Shown here piece after piece: positions 43,927-51,463 of a stretch of 64,000 nucleotides of DNA. Below the pieces are notes generated by a model. It was not told the DNA's origin, ran no database searches, and saw only the letters and a list, made by a program, of their open reading frames with translations. The DNA comes from Halobacillus litoralis. Its GTDB lineage: Bacteria; Bacillota; Bacilli; Bacillales; Halobacillaceae. The number at the start of each line of letters is the position of its first letter. The first letter of the stretch is position 1. The translations under genes and the position numbers were made by a program. The DNA lies in contig NZ_JAIVKN010000004.1 of the NCBI RefSeq assembly GCF_020524025.1, positions 248,001-312,000 of the forward strand, given 5' to 3'.

Positions 43927-44048
43927 TCTTATCCAGAGAGGCGGAGGGACTGGCCCTTTGATGCCCGGCAACCATCGAATCAATCTAAGGATTGACAAGA
44001 ACGGTGCCAATTCCTGTAGGATGAAAACATCCTAAGAGATGAGAGGAT
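43927..44048 (+). promoter_or_regulatory. SAM-I (S-box) riboswitch upstream of msrA
   Basis: Second S-box in the window: CTTATCCAGAGAGGCGGAGGG, ACTGGCCC, GATGCCCGGCAACC, GGTGCCAATTCC and a 3' GATGAGAGG. It carries an extra P3 arm (AATCAATC/GATTGA region). A 13-bp terminator follows at 44065. The 5' P1 segment TTCTTATCC is also complementary over 9 bp to GGATAAGAA inside the terminator. SAM abundance would thus shut off msrA. Confidence 0.95.
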
Positions 44049-44064
44049 CGTGCGGATTTTAGCG

Positions 44065-44101
44065 ACCCCTTTTCTTACTGGATAAGAAAAGGGGTCTTTT
44101 C
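44065..44101 (+). terminator. riboswitch-controlled terminator before msrA
   Basis: ACCCCTTTTCTTA with TAAGAAAAGGGGT, 5-nt loop, then CTTTTC. Confidence 0.93.
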
Positions 44102-44165
44102 GTGTATAACCATTACCGTCAAGGCTCTCGATAGAAGTTGCGTTAAGGGAAAGGAAAGATGTTAT

Positions 44166-44639
44166 ATGGCAACCGCTATTTTCGGTGCAGGATGTTTTTG
44201 GGGAGTAGAAGCGTTTTTCGAAAAGTTTGAGGGAGTAACAGAAACGAAGGTTGGTTACATCGGGGGTCACCTTGAAAATCCTTCTTATGAGGATGTGAAA
44301 GCAGGCAATACTGGTCACGCAGAATCTGTAAGAGTTGAATATGACCCAACTGTCATTACGTATGCAGAGCTTGTGAATATCTTTTTCGAGGCACATGATC
44401 CTACATCACGTAATCGTCAAGGTGGCGATGTGGGTCATCAATACCGTTCTGTTATTTTCTATTCTGATGCAAGCCAGAAATATATTGCAGATGAGAAGAT
44501 TAAGGAATGGGAAGGAAAAGGCATCTTTAAACGACCAATCGTGACAGATGTAGAAGCTGCCACAACGTTTTTTGAAGCGGAAGAATATCATCAGAAGTAT
44601 CTACAGAAACATGGATCTGCTGCTTGTTCCATCGGATAA
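44166..44639 (+). CDS. msrA: peptide methionine sulfoxide reductase MsrA
   Basis: Reduces methionine-S-sulfoxide in proteins. 157 residues. The nucleophile Cys is in IFGAGCFWGVEAFF (near residue 10); GYIGGHLENPSYEDV, GHAESVRVEYDP and GHQYRSVIFY are standard. Only one resolving Cys remains near the C-terminus (SAACSIG). ATG 44166 lies behind AAGGAAAG. The S-box upstream is an unusual regulator for this gene. No msrB partner is fused or adjacent. Confidence 0.95.
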   Translation: MATAIFGAGCFWGVEAFFEKFEGVTETKVGYIGGHLENPSYEDVKAGNTGHAESVRVEYDPTVITYAELVNIFFEAHDPTSRNRQGGDVGHQYRSVIFYSDASQKYIADEKIKEWEGKGIFKRPIVTDVEAATTFFEAEEYHQKYLQKHGSAACSIG

Positions 44640-44658
44640 AAAACTCAAGAGGGTTTTT

Positions 44659-44697
44659 AGGCTGTCGAGAAAGTTTTCGACAGCCTTATTTTTTTGA
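44659..44697 (+). terminator. terminator of msrA
   Basis: GGCTGTCGA, loop, TCGACAGCC and a T-rich run. Confidence 0.9.
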
Positions 44698-44779
44698 GTA
44701 TGCTCTAAATATCCGGCCTGGGGTTCTATACAAAACTGAAAACTCTTACTTAAGGGGTTTTTAGTGGAGGAGGAATATA

Positions 44780-44842
44780 GTGGGTCAGCACGAATGGAGA
44801 ATAAAAGCAGGGAATAAGGAGGGGGACTATGGGGATAAATGA
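44780..44842 (+). CDS. 20-residue leader peptide overlapping eutH start
   Basis: GTG 44780 is 6 nt behind a full GGAGGAGG site. The frame reads VGQHEWRIKAGNKEGDYGDK and its stop at 44842 overlaps the first 14 nt of eutH. Such a layout often couples translation of the following gene. The peptide has no recognised motif; expression is inferred only from the ribosome site. Confidence 0.4.
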   Translation: MGQHEWRIKAGNKEGDYGDK

Positions 44843-45947
44843 TGTCTTATTAATGGTGATGTGTCTATTTCTCATTATTGGCGCGTTAGACTACTATGTC
44901 TTGAACCATCGCTTATCTTTAGGATGGCGTTTTCATGAAGCCTTTATGATGATGGGACCGCTTGCACTTTCAATGGTAGGGATTATCTCGCTGGCACCGG
45001 TCTTGTCTGCCTGGCTTGCTCCCGTGGTTGTTCCCGTTTTCCAGTGGTTCGGGGCAGATCCCTCTATGTTTGCATCCATGATGCTGGCTATTGATATGGG
45101 AGCTTACCCTCTAGCTGAATCTCTTGCCGTAGAAAAAGAGGCGGCTGTGTTTTCGTGGGCGCTTTTAGGAACGATGATGGGACCGACTCTCGTATTTACC
45201 ATTCCAGTTGCTTTGACAATTGTTCAGAAAAAAGATCGTCCATTTTTCGCTAAAGGGATTCTTTCCGGTCTTGTTACCATACCTGTTGGCTGCCTGATTG
45301 GTGGATGGACAGCTGGTTATGAATGGATTTGGATGCTTCGTAACCTAATCCCTGCAATTCTTTTGTCTGTGTTCATTGGTTTAGGGCTTTGGCTTTTTAC
45401 AAACCTGACCATCCGTTTATTTTCTTTTTTTGGAAAAACTATTGAAATCGTAATTATCACGGGTCTTATTCTAATTATTATTGAGACACTCACAGGGTTC
45501 GTTATTTTACCTGATCTTGATCCTTTATCCGAAGGAATGATCATCGTCGGTAGAATTACGGTCACCTTAGCGGGTGCTTATCCTCTTGTGGCTTTTATCA
45601 ATCAAAGAGGGGAAAAGATATTTTCAAGCATCGGCAGAAGATATGGCTTGAATGCAGCCTCGATGACAGGGATCATTGCCTCCCTGGCTCACCATTTACC
45701 CATGCTTGCATCTATGAAAGATATGAACGAGAGAGGAAAAACGGTTAATGCTGCCTTTGCTGTAAGTGGAGCATTCGTTTTTGGAAGTCATTTTGCTTTT
45801 GTAGCCGGAATAGAGAAGGATATGATTTTTCCTGTAGTTCTAGGCAAACTAACGGCAGGAGGCCTCGCTATTGTTTTAGCCCTTTGGCTGACGAGGCCGA
45901 ACAAATCAGTTCCCCAAACGGATGATCCGCGATATAATGCTGGGTAA
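44829..45947 (+). CDS. eutH: EutH family ethanolamine permease-like protein
   Basis: 372 residues. Membrane transporter of the EutH group: MMMGPLALSMVGIISLAPVLSAWLAP, GADPSMFASMMLAIDMGAYPLA, and GIIASLAHHLPMLASMKDM match the family. EutH helps ethanolamine uptake at low pH. No other eut gene (ammonia lyase, shell) is visible, so it is an orphan here; a neighbouring peroxiredoxin-like gene follows 24 nt later. RBS AAGGAGGGGG. Function without a eut operon is uncertain. Confidence 0.82.
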   Translation: MGINDVLLMVMCLFLIIGALDYYVLNHRLSLGWRFHEAFMMMGPLALSMVGIISLAPVLSAWLAPVVVPVFQWFGADPSMFASMMLAIDMGAYPLAESLAVEKEAAVFSWALLGTMMGPTLVFTIPVALTIVQKKDRPFFAKGILSGLVTIPVGCLIGGWTAGYEWIWMLRNLIPAILLSVFIGLGLWLFTNLTIRLFSFFGKTIEIVIITGLILIIIETLTGFVILPDLDPLSEGMIIVGRITVTLAGAYPLVAFINQRGEKIFSSIGRRYGLNAASMTGIIASLAHHLPMLASMKDMNERGKTVNAAFAVSGAFVFGSHFAFVAGIEKDMIFPVVLGKLTAGGLAIVLALWLTRPNKSVPQTDDPRYNAG

Positions 45948-45971
45948 GTGAGAGAGGAAGGAGTTTTTAAG

Positions 45972-46625
45972 ATGAAGACAGACATGCGACAGCAGTTTGA
46001 TAAGTATATCCAAAAGTTTAAGGAAGCTACTCCTGAAGAAATACAAACAAAAATGAAAAATGCGATTGACGAATTGGAGGCCTCTGATAACGGTGAAGGA
46101 TTGAAAAAAGGTGAAAAGGCTCCTAATTTTAACCTGCCGGATGCTAAAGGGGATACGGTTGAACTTTACGAACAGTTAAAGCAGGGTCCGGTTATATTGA
46201 CCTTTTATCGCGGGGGCTGGTGCCCATATTGCAACATGGAGCTTCGCTCGTACCAGCAGATTATCGGAGATATTAAGGAAGAGGGGGCACAATTGATTGC
46301 CATCAGCCCGCAGACACCGGATGAATCAATGACGACTCAGGAGAAGAATGACCTTGAGTATCATGTCCTCAGTGATGAGGGGAATGAGGTTGCTAATCAG
46401 TTCAACCTTGTTTATCAACTGCCAGACTATTTAGTTGATGTTTATAAGGATAAAGGTTTGCGTGTAGACAATCACAATGGAGATGAGACGTGGACACTTC
46501 CTGTATCTGCTACCTATATTATTGACACAGATGGAACGATTGTTTATGAATATACTAAATCGGATTATAAAGATCGTGCAGAGCCGTCCGAGGTTCTTGA
46601 AGAGTTAAAAAAAGTGAATGAATAA
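45972..46625 (+). CDS. AhpC/TSA-type peroxiredoxin-like protein
   Basis: 217 residues. A helical N-terminal ~45 residues, then a thioredoxin fold with FYRGGWCPYCNMELRSYQQI containing CPYC; this resembles the PRX-like (AhpC/TSA) group in which the peroxidatic Cys is part of CxxC. ATG 45972 follows GGAAGGAG by 8 nt; the earlier in-frame GTG 45948 overlaps it. Reducing partner unknown. Closed by a terminator. Confidence 0.85.
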   Translation: MKTDMRQQFDKYIQKFKEATPEEIQTKMKNAIDELEASDNGEGLKKGEKAPNFNLPDAKGDTVELYEQLKQGPVILTFYRGGWCPYCNMELRSYQQIIGDIKEEGAQLIAISPQTPDESMTTQEKNDLEYHVLSDEGNEVANQFNLVYQLPDYLVDVYKDKGLRVDNHNGDETWTLPVSATYIIDTDGTIVYEYTKSDYKDRAEPSEVLEELKKVNE

Positions 46626-46629
46626 GAAG

Positions 46630-46669
46630 GAAAGAGCGCTCTATCGCATAGGGAGGGCGCTCTTTTTTT
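46630..46669 (+). terminator. terminator after peroxiredoxin gene
   Basis: AAAGAGCGCTC against GAGGGCGCTCTTTTTTT. Confidence 0.9.
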
Positions 46670-46710
46670 GTATTCGCTGATACTTAAATAATTGAAGGTA
46701 CTACCTCACT

Positions 46711-46959
46711 TTAAAGGAATTGTTGGAATAACCAAAATCCACACACAAGGAGGGACACCCCTGTAGTTTGGAGGGAGATTCCTACAATGCTGCAAACTCT
46801 TCCTCCAAGTGCAACATTTAAATCTTTTGAGTCATTCGTTTTATCTTTCAAGACATCGTTGGAATAAGTAAGACCGAAGATTCCCAGGATTAAACCAGCT
46901 ATAGGAATAAAGATGGACATAATTCCGAGAACCAGTGATGTCACGGCTTTTTGATTCAT
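46711..46959 (-). CDS. DUF4190-type small membrane protein
   Basis: 82 residues with two membrane segments; starts MNQKAVTSLVLGIMSIFIPIAGLILGIFGL, which is typical of DUF4190, and ends in a second hydrophobic helix after KDLNVALGGRVCSIVGI. Function unknown. It lies 25 nt before and on the same strand as the YkuK-like gene. Confidence 0.75.
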   Translation of the reverse strand: MNQKAVTSLVLGIMSIFIPIAGLILGIFGLTYSNDVLKDKTNDSKDLNVALGGRVCSIVGISLQTTGVSLLVCGFWLFQQFL

Positions 46960-46984
46960 CCCCAGCCTCCCTGGTCACAAAACA

Positions 46985-47518
46985 TCATTTAGTATAGCGA
47001 TTAGCATAACTGCTTGCGACTATTGAATCGGGTTTAATTTTTGGCTCCATGCCGAGCGATTCGATACGGGCAACCATTTCATTTACATAGACCCTTGTCC
47101 GATTTCTTTCTCCCGAACCAATATCAATATGACCTTCGATGGTAAATGTGGCTCCCTTGTAAATATAGGGGAGGACAACTTCTATCAAGTCGTTTTTCCT
47201 TTCTTCTGTAAAAAGGGAAGCTACCTGCTCAGTCAAAGAGGTTTCATAGGATATTCGCTCGTGAAGGGTGGTCATTTGTCTATGAACGACTTCTTTACGA
47301 TAGCAAGCCCAGGCACCTTTTCCTACTCGCTGAATAACCACTCCCGTAATAAAGAGGGTGTGGGACGGATGGACTTGAGAATCGGTTCCTACCATCAAAC
47401 GATAATTCCCGACGGGTTCTCTTTTCATAAATGTAAGAATATGAGAAAAAACTTCAGCAAAGCTCATTCTTTTATGAGTGAGATTTTGAAATATATCGGA
47501 TGGGTTCACATTAGCCAA
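46985..47518 (-). CDS. YkuK-like RNase H-fold protein (DUF458)
   Basis: 177 residues. N-terminal part carries YRLMVGTDSQVHPSHTLFITGVVIQR, an RNase H-like first strand with Asp, then HERISYETSLTEQVASLF and EGHIDIGSGERNRTRVYVNEMVARIESLG, the second acidic cluster. B. subtilis homologue is YkuK, of unknown function. Followed by a DUF4190 gene on the same strand. Confidence 0.82.
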   Translation of the reverse strand: MANVNPSDIFQNLTHKRMSFAEVFSHILTFMKREPVGNYRLMVGTDSQVHPSHTLFITGVVIQRVGKGAWACYRKEVVHRQMTTLHERISYETSLTEQVASLFTEERKNDLIEVVLPYIYKGATFTIEGHIDIGSGERNRTRVYVNEMVARIESLGMEPKIKPDSIVASSYANRYTK

Positions 47519-47967
47519 CTCCTTTATTATTGTAAAAAGGGACTGTCCTGTCGTGTGCCTGTGACCATTCTGTTATTAGGATATTCATAGACCTACATGA
47601 AAGATAACATCATTTTAAAAAGAGTATGTGTTATTTTCCATTTAAATATGTATAGACAAGCGTATGACGTGATTAAACAAATAGGAATAACACTCAAAAT
47701 TTATTGAAATAATGAACTGTGTAATCTGCAAAAGGGTCACCATTTCTTTTCGGCGCCGAATCATTTTTATTGGAATCAATCTGCAGCCATCCTTACATCT
47801 TTTATTTACAAGAACTTTTGTGAAGAAGAAGGATTTATAGTCAAGAATGAGAATGGATATACAGGAACCGAGTGAAAGCACGCCCAGGCCTGTAAGGAAG
47901 ACCTGGCTGTTTAGATAGACAAGACCAGCGTATACTAAATATGAGTGAGCACGGAGGGGGAAGGCAT
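47519..47967. other. about 450-nt region with no convincing gene
   Basis: A/T-rich. An open plus-strand frame at 47708-47875 (53 codons) has no start codon or ribosome site, and an opposite-strand 79-codon frame is low in plausibility. TATACT near 47931 may be the -10 of the kinase gene. Confidence 0.4.
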
Positions 47968-48570
47968 TTGAAAGACCGCAAATGGCTGCAAGGCATTCTT
48001 AAAGCAAGTAAGGGGCAGAGGCTTGTGGTTGGAATAGATGGTCTCAGTCGGTCGGGGAAAACGTCGTTTGTCGGGCAGCTGATGAAAGACTTCCATCTTG
48101 ATTCTATAGTTGTGTTTCACATGGATGACCTTATTGTTGAACGATCAAAGCGGTATGGAACGGGGCACGCGGAATGGTATGAGTATTACAGCCTGCAGTG
48201 GGATGTACAATGGGTGAGAGATGAGTTCCTCCATTCATTAAAAAGAGATCCAAAAATAACAGTGCCCGTTTATAAACACGAACTGGACATACATAAAAGA
48301 AAAACTTATCAGCTTCCTGATAACGGCCTGATTATTGTTGAAGGAGTATTCCTTCAAAGGAAGGAATGGAGAGACCTGTTTGATTTTATTGTCTTTTTAG
48401 ACTGTCCAAGACAAACAAGATTTTCCCGTGAGAAAGAAAGCGTCCAAAAAATGCACCAAAAGTTTGAACAAAGGTATTGGAAAGCGGAGGAACATTACCT
48501 ACAGGTTGAACGTCCAAGAAGGCATGCGGATGTTGTTATTGATAATGGAGAAGCGAAAAGGCACTCTTAA
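47968..48570 (+). CDS. uridine kinase-like P-loop phosphotransferase
   Basis: 200 residues. Walker A GIDGLSRSGKTSFVG, then a DD segment VVFHMDDLIVERS and LIIVEGVFLQRKEWRDLFDFIVFLD, as in uridine/phosphoribulokinase-like kinases; the RFSREK stretch forms the lid. TTG 47968 is the likely start behind GGAGGGGG; the ATG at 47941 has no site. Substrate is uncertain: uridine, cytidine or a pantothenate-like small molecule. Confidence 0.78.
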   Translation: MKDRKWLQGILKASKGQRLVVGIDGLSRSGKTSFVGQLMKDFHLDSIVVFHMDDLIVERSKRYGTGHAEWYEYYSLQWDVQWVRDEFLHSLKRDPKITVPVYKHELDIHKRKTYQLPDNGLIIVEGVFLQRKEWRDLFDFIVFLDCPRQTRFSREKESVQKMHQKFEQRYWKAEEHYLQVERPRRHADVVIDNGEAKRHS

Positions 48571-48583
48571 ATGAGTGCCTTTT
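48556..48583 (+). terminator. terminator after kinase gene
   Basis: AAAAGGCACTC, TTAAAT, GAGTGCCTTTT. Confidence 0.9.
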
Positions 48584-48671
48584 CCGTCTTTTATACAAGA
48601 AGTGAATCTTATCCCTGAAGAATATCTGGTATCACTCACTAAGACAGTTGTTTAAAAATCCCGATTCTTTA

Positions 48672-48902
48672 TCAAAAAATAAATACCCAGACAAGGACTA
48701 TCGTTACTCCGAAAGTAACGGCATAGATGGTCGAAAGTAAAGGGATACTATTGATGTTACTTTTTTCACCTTTCAACTTTTCGGCATCATCTTTTGGAGA
48801 CTGCTGGTTTTCCTCTTTGTTCATGTTCTTTGCAATAACAATCGTACCAATAAGAGCAGCAATAGATAGGAGAATAGCAGCTCCGTAATAAACAGGGTAC
48901 AT
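48672..48902 (-). CDS. small two-helix membrane protein
   Basis: 76 residues: helix 1 YYGAAILLSIAALIGTIVIA, a charged linker with EENQQSPKDDAEKLKGEKS, helix 2 LLSTIYAVTFGVTIVLVWVF. ATG 48902 has GGGAGCG upstream; an earlier TTG at 48944 lacks a ribosome site. Unrecognised family. Confidence 0.6.
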   Translation of the reverse strand: MYPVYYGAAILLSIAALIGTIVIAKNMNKEENQQSPKDDAEKLKGEKSNINSIPLLSTIYAVTFGVTIVLVWVFIF

Positions 48903-49129
48903 AGAATCCGCTCCCGGGTTAGTATTACCTTCATTATAAGTCAAAGAAGAGAAGGAAGCTAAGCTTTGAACTCTCTAATGCGCTCCTTTTTTTGTCATAC
49001 TAACCCCAAAACAGTCGGGAAGTCCAATTGCGTTGGATGTAATATGTGGAGCGGATGAGACCATTTTGTAACGAAAACAAGAGAATAGCAGCTCTTTGTT
49101 TTGGTGACGATACAATAGAGGTGATGAAG

Positions 49130-49741
49130 ATGGACTGGGTTTGGAAAGCAGTCTTAATTATATTTGTTGGAACGATTATTTTGAGAGTTGCCGGTCGAAA
49201 ATCAATCTCTCAAATGACACTATCCCAAACGGTAATTATGATTGCAATTGGATCATTACTTATTCAACCGGTAGCGGGTAAGAATATCTGGGTAACATTC
49301 GGAGTAGGCGCAATCCTTGTCGTAACCCTGATGCTTATGGAATATTTCCAAGTGAAATTTGATTTTATAGAACAGTTTTTAACAGGTAAATCCGTATCAA
49401 TCATCGAGAATGGCCAACTAGACGAAAAGAACATGAAAAAAATTCGTTTCACAGTGGATCAGTTGGAAATGAAACTGAGACAGGCAAATGTATCATCCTT
49501 GGAGGATTTGAAATCAGCGACATTAGAACCGAACGGCCAGGTCGGTTTTGAATGGAAGGATGATAAAAAACCGGCAACGAAAAAAGATATTGCAGATCTA
49601 AAACAGCAAATTGAGACGCTGAATCAACTATTAAATCCTAATATAAGTACTCAATCAGCACCGATTGAGGCAAGTGAAAACATCTTCAAAGAAGTAGAAA
49701 CGAAAAAACATCAGCAGATACATCCTGACCGTCTGCAGTAA
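49130..49741 (+). CDS. DUF421 (YetF-type) membrane protein
   Basis: 203 residues. Three N-terminal membrane helices with IILRVAGRKSISQMTLSQTVIMIAIGSLL, then the cytoplasmic YetF-like domain (FIEQFLTGKSVSIIENGQLDEKNMKKIRFTVDQLEMKLRQ). Bacillus members belong to the stress- or sporulation-linked YetF/YrbG/YkjA group with no firm role. ATG 49130 is preferred 5 nt after AGAGGTGA. A polar C-terminal tail of ~45 residues with Gln-rich segments is variable in the family. Confidence 0.82.
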   Translation: MDWVWKAVLIIFVGTIILRVAGRKSISQMTLSQTVIMIAIGSLLIQPVAGKNIWVTFGVGAILVVTLMLMEYFQVKFDFIEQFLTGKSVSIIENGQLDEKNMKKIRFTVDQLEMKLRQANVSSLEDLKSATLEPNGQVGFEWKDDKKPATKKDIADLKQQIETLNQLLNPNISTQSAPIEASENIFKEVETKKHQQIHPDRLQ

Positions 49742-49800
49742 AATCTCTATCCGGGCATTTTGATCTATTTCTTGATATACTGTAAAGGGAGGTGAGGCAG

Positions 49801-50127
49801 ATGGAAACGATCCACTCCATTGAAAATTTAAATGCCTTCGTGAATGAAGAGATGCTGTCCATTGTGTATGTTTCGCGGCCAGGTTGTTCCGTTTGTCACG
49901 GACTTCTACCCCAAGTCGAAAATCTATTAGACGACTACCCGAAAATAAAAGCAAGACAGGTCAATGCAGATGAAGTACCGGAAGTTGCTGGTCAATTCTC
50001 AGTAATGACAGTTCCAGCAGTTCTCCTATACTCAGAAGGAAAAGAACTATTCCGGAAAGCTCGCTTTGTTCCGATTGGTGAATTAAATCAGCAATTAGCA
50101 AAATTGAATCATTTCATTAATGAATAA
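49801..50127 (+). CDS. thioredoxin-like protein (CxxC: CSVC)
   Basis: 108 residues. Thioredoxin fold with active site PGCSVCHGLLPQVE and the cis-Pro in MTVPAVLLY. Acts as thiol oxidoreductase in the cytoplasm; no signal peptide. The inner dipeptide SV instead of GP suggests non-standard redox potential. RBS GGGAGGTGAGG. Ended by a strong terminator. Confidence 0.82.
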   Translation: METIHSIENLNAFVNEEMLSIVYVSRPGCSVCHGLLPQVENLLDDYPKIKARQVNADEVPEVAGQFSVMTVPAVLLYSEGKELFRKARFVPIGELNQQLAKLNHFINE

Positions 50128-50166
50128 AAAAACATCTGTTGAATCATTCAACAGATGTTTTTTTAA
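50126..50166 (+). terminator. terminator after thioredoxin-like gene
   Basis: AAAAAACATCTGTTGAAT, CA, TTCAACAGATGTTTTTTT. Confidence 0.95.
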
Positions 50167-50394
50167 TGGTCTTTTATCCATAGACACAAACAGTACCACT
50201 CATTTATGAACGTGCACTAAACTTCAAAAAGGTGGCTTCCAGGTAACTCAGGTTTATGATTCCAATTCAGAACGAGAGTACAACCAACTGCTTTAAAGGA
50301 TAACAGGATTCCTAAAACAAAAATATCTAAAAATTTACTCAATTCAGCTTAATCCGGCATTTCTTAAAAATTTAACCCTCAAATATTTTCCTGA

Positions 50395-50441
50395 GACGAG
50401 ATTATTTGCGATGAGACGTGCTGATAGGTAAATATCTCGTC
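50395..50441. promoter_or_regulatory. inverted repeat upstream of proHJA
   Basis: GACGAGAT (50395-50402) and ATCTCGTC (50434-50441), extendable with ATTT/AAAT, frame 31 nt. It sits immediately before the cre site and could be an osmotic or proline regulator site. Confidence 0.5.
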
Positions 50442-50442
50442 A

Positions 50443-50456
50443 TGAAACCGTTTACA
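50443..50456 (+). promoter_or_regulatory. perfect cre site upstream of proHJA
   Basis: TGAAACCGTTTACA fits TGWAANCGNTNWCA at all 14 positions. Its centre is about 83 nt before the predicted transcription start, i.e. above the -35, as in CcpA-activated genes. Confidence 0.75.
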
Positions 50457-50498
50457 CGGACTATTTGGCTTATATAGACCCGACTTGCATAAAAACCC

Positions 50499-50526
50499 TT
50501 GAATAAGATTTGCCCAATGTTATGAT
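50499..50526 (+). promoter_or_regulatory. sigma-A promoter of proHJA
   Basis: TTGAAT (50499) and TATGAT (50521), spacer 16 nt, start near 50533. Confidence 0.65.
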
Positions 50527-50582
50527 GAAAAACGTCTTAAACAAAAGCGAACAAAAAATGCGAACGGGAGAGATTAACCCAA

Positions 50583-51425
50583 ATGATTAAACAGACGATT
50601 GCTTTTCTAGGTGCAGGCTCTATGGCTGAAGCGATGATTTCAGGCATGGTGGAATCCGGAAATATTCCAGCTGAGAACATCATCGTGACCAATCGAAGTA
50701 ATCAAGATCGTTTAAATAAAATTGAAGAAAAATATGGGGTGCGTACAGTATTGAAAGATGAGTTGAACTTCGCTGAAGTGGATCAATTCATTCTAGCTAT
50801 GAAACCAAAAGATATTGATGCTGTACTCGCAGATCTTAAAGATAAACTTACTGCAAACCAAGTGTTGGTTTCTGTTCTAGCAGGTATCTCCACTTCTTAT
50901 ATGGAAGAACGCCTTAACGATAGGCAGCAGGTCATTCGCGTTATGCCGAATACGTCAAGCATGCTTCGTGAATCCGCTACTGCTGTTACACCAGGGCAGC
51001 ACACGGACATGGACAATGTACTCGTATCCAAAGAGCTGCTTCAATCTATTGGAGAAGTATTTATTATTGAAGAAGATAAAATGGACGTATTTACAGGAAT
51101 TGCCGGGAGCGGACCTGCGTATTTCTACTATTTAATGGAGCACATTGAAGAGACAGGACGTGCGGAAGGTATGGACAGTGAAACGCTGCGGGAAATTGGA
51201 GCACAAACTTTACTTGGAGCTGCTAAGATGATGCTTGAACGTGAAGAAAGCCCTACAGAGCTTCGGGAAAATGTAACATCTCCAAATGGTACAACAGCAG
51301 CTGGACTTGATGCTTTAGATAGAAATGGCGGAGGTCATGCAATATCTGCAGCCATTAAAGGTGCAGCAGGTCGTTCTAAGGAACTGAGCAAAGAACTGGA
51401 AGGACTACTTGTAGGCAGTAAATAA
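50583..51425 (+). CDS. proH: pyrroline-5-carboxylate reductase (ProH)
   Basis: 280 residues. Last step of proline synthesis, NADPH-dependent. Rossmann FLGAGSMAEAMISGM, IRVMPNTSSMLRESATAV, and GSGPAYFYYLMEHIEETGRAEGM with the proline/oligomer region; VTSPNGTTAAGLDAL is the family signature near residue 235. First gene of a proH-proJ-proA operon; the arrangement matches the osmotically induced proHJA of Halobacillus. Confidence 0.93.
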   Translation: MIKQTIAFLGAGSMAEAMISGMVESGNIPAENIIVTNRSNQDRLNKIEEKYGVRTVLKDELNFAEVDQFILAMKPKDIDAVLADLKDKLTANQVLVSVLAGISTSYMEERLNDRQQVIRVMPNTSSMLRESATAVTPGQHTDMDNVLVSKELLQSIGEVFIIEEDKMDVFTGIAGSGPAYFYYLMEHIEETGRAEGMDSETLREIGAQTLLGAAKMMLEREESPTELRENVTSPNGTTAAGLDALDRNGGGHAISAAIKGAAGRSKELSKELEGLLVGSK

Positions 51426-51463
51426 ATACAGCAATCGATGCGAAAAAGTTAAACAGGAGTGAT

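Larger units (their letters stand above)
50167..50582 (+). other. leader region of proHJA
   Basis: About 400 nt. Holds an inverted repeat (50395-50441), a perfect cre and the promoter. Upstream of these, a short open frame at 50210-50299 ends ...QKGGFQVTQVYDSNSEREY..LL and looks like a gene remnant, but has no start codon. Confidence 0.45.

Noticed and set aside
47642-47881. 79-codon minus-strand frame in the gap before the uridine kinase-like gene
   Set aside because: No ribosome site, odd composition, and nothing recognisable; treated as chance.
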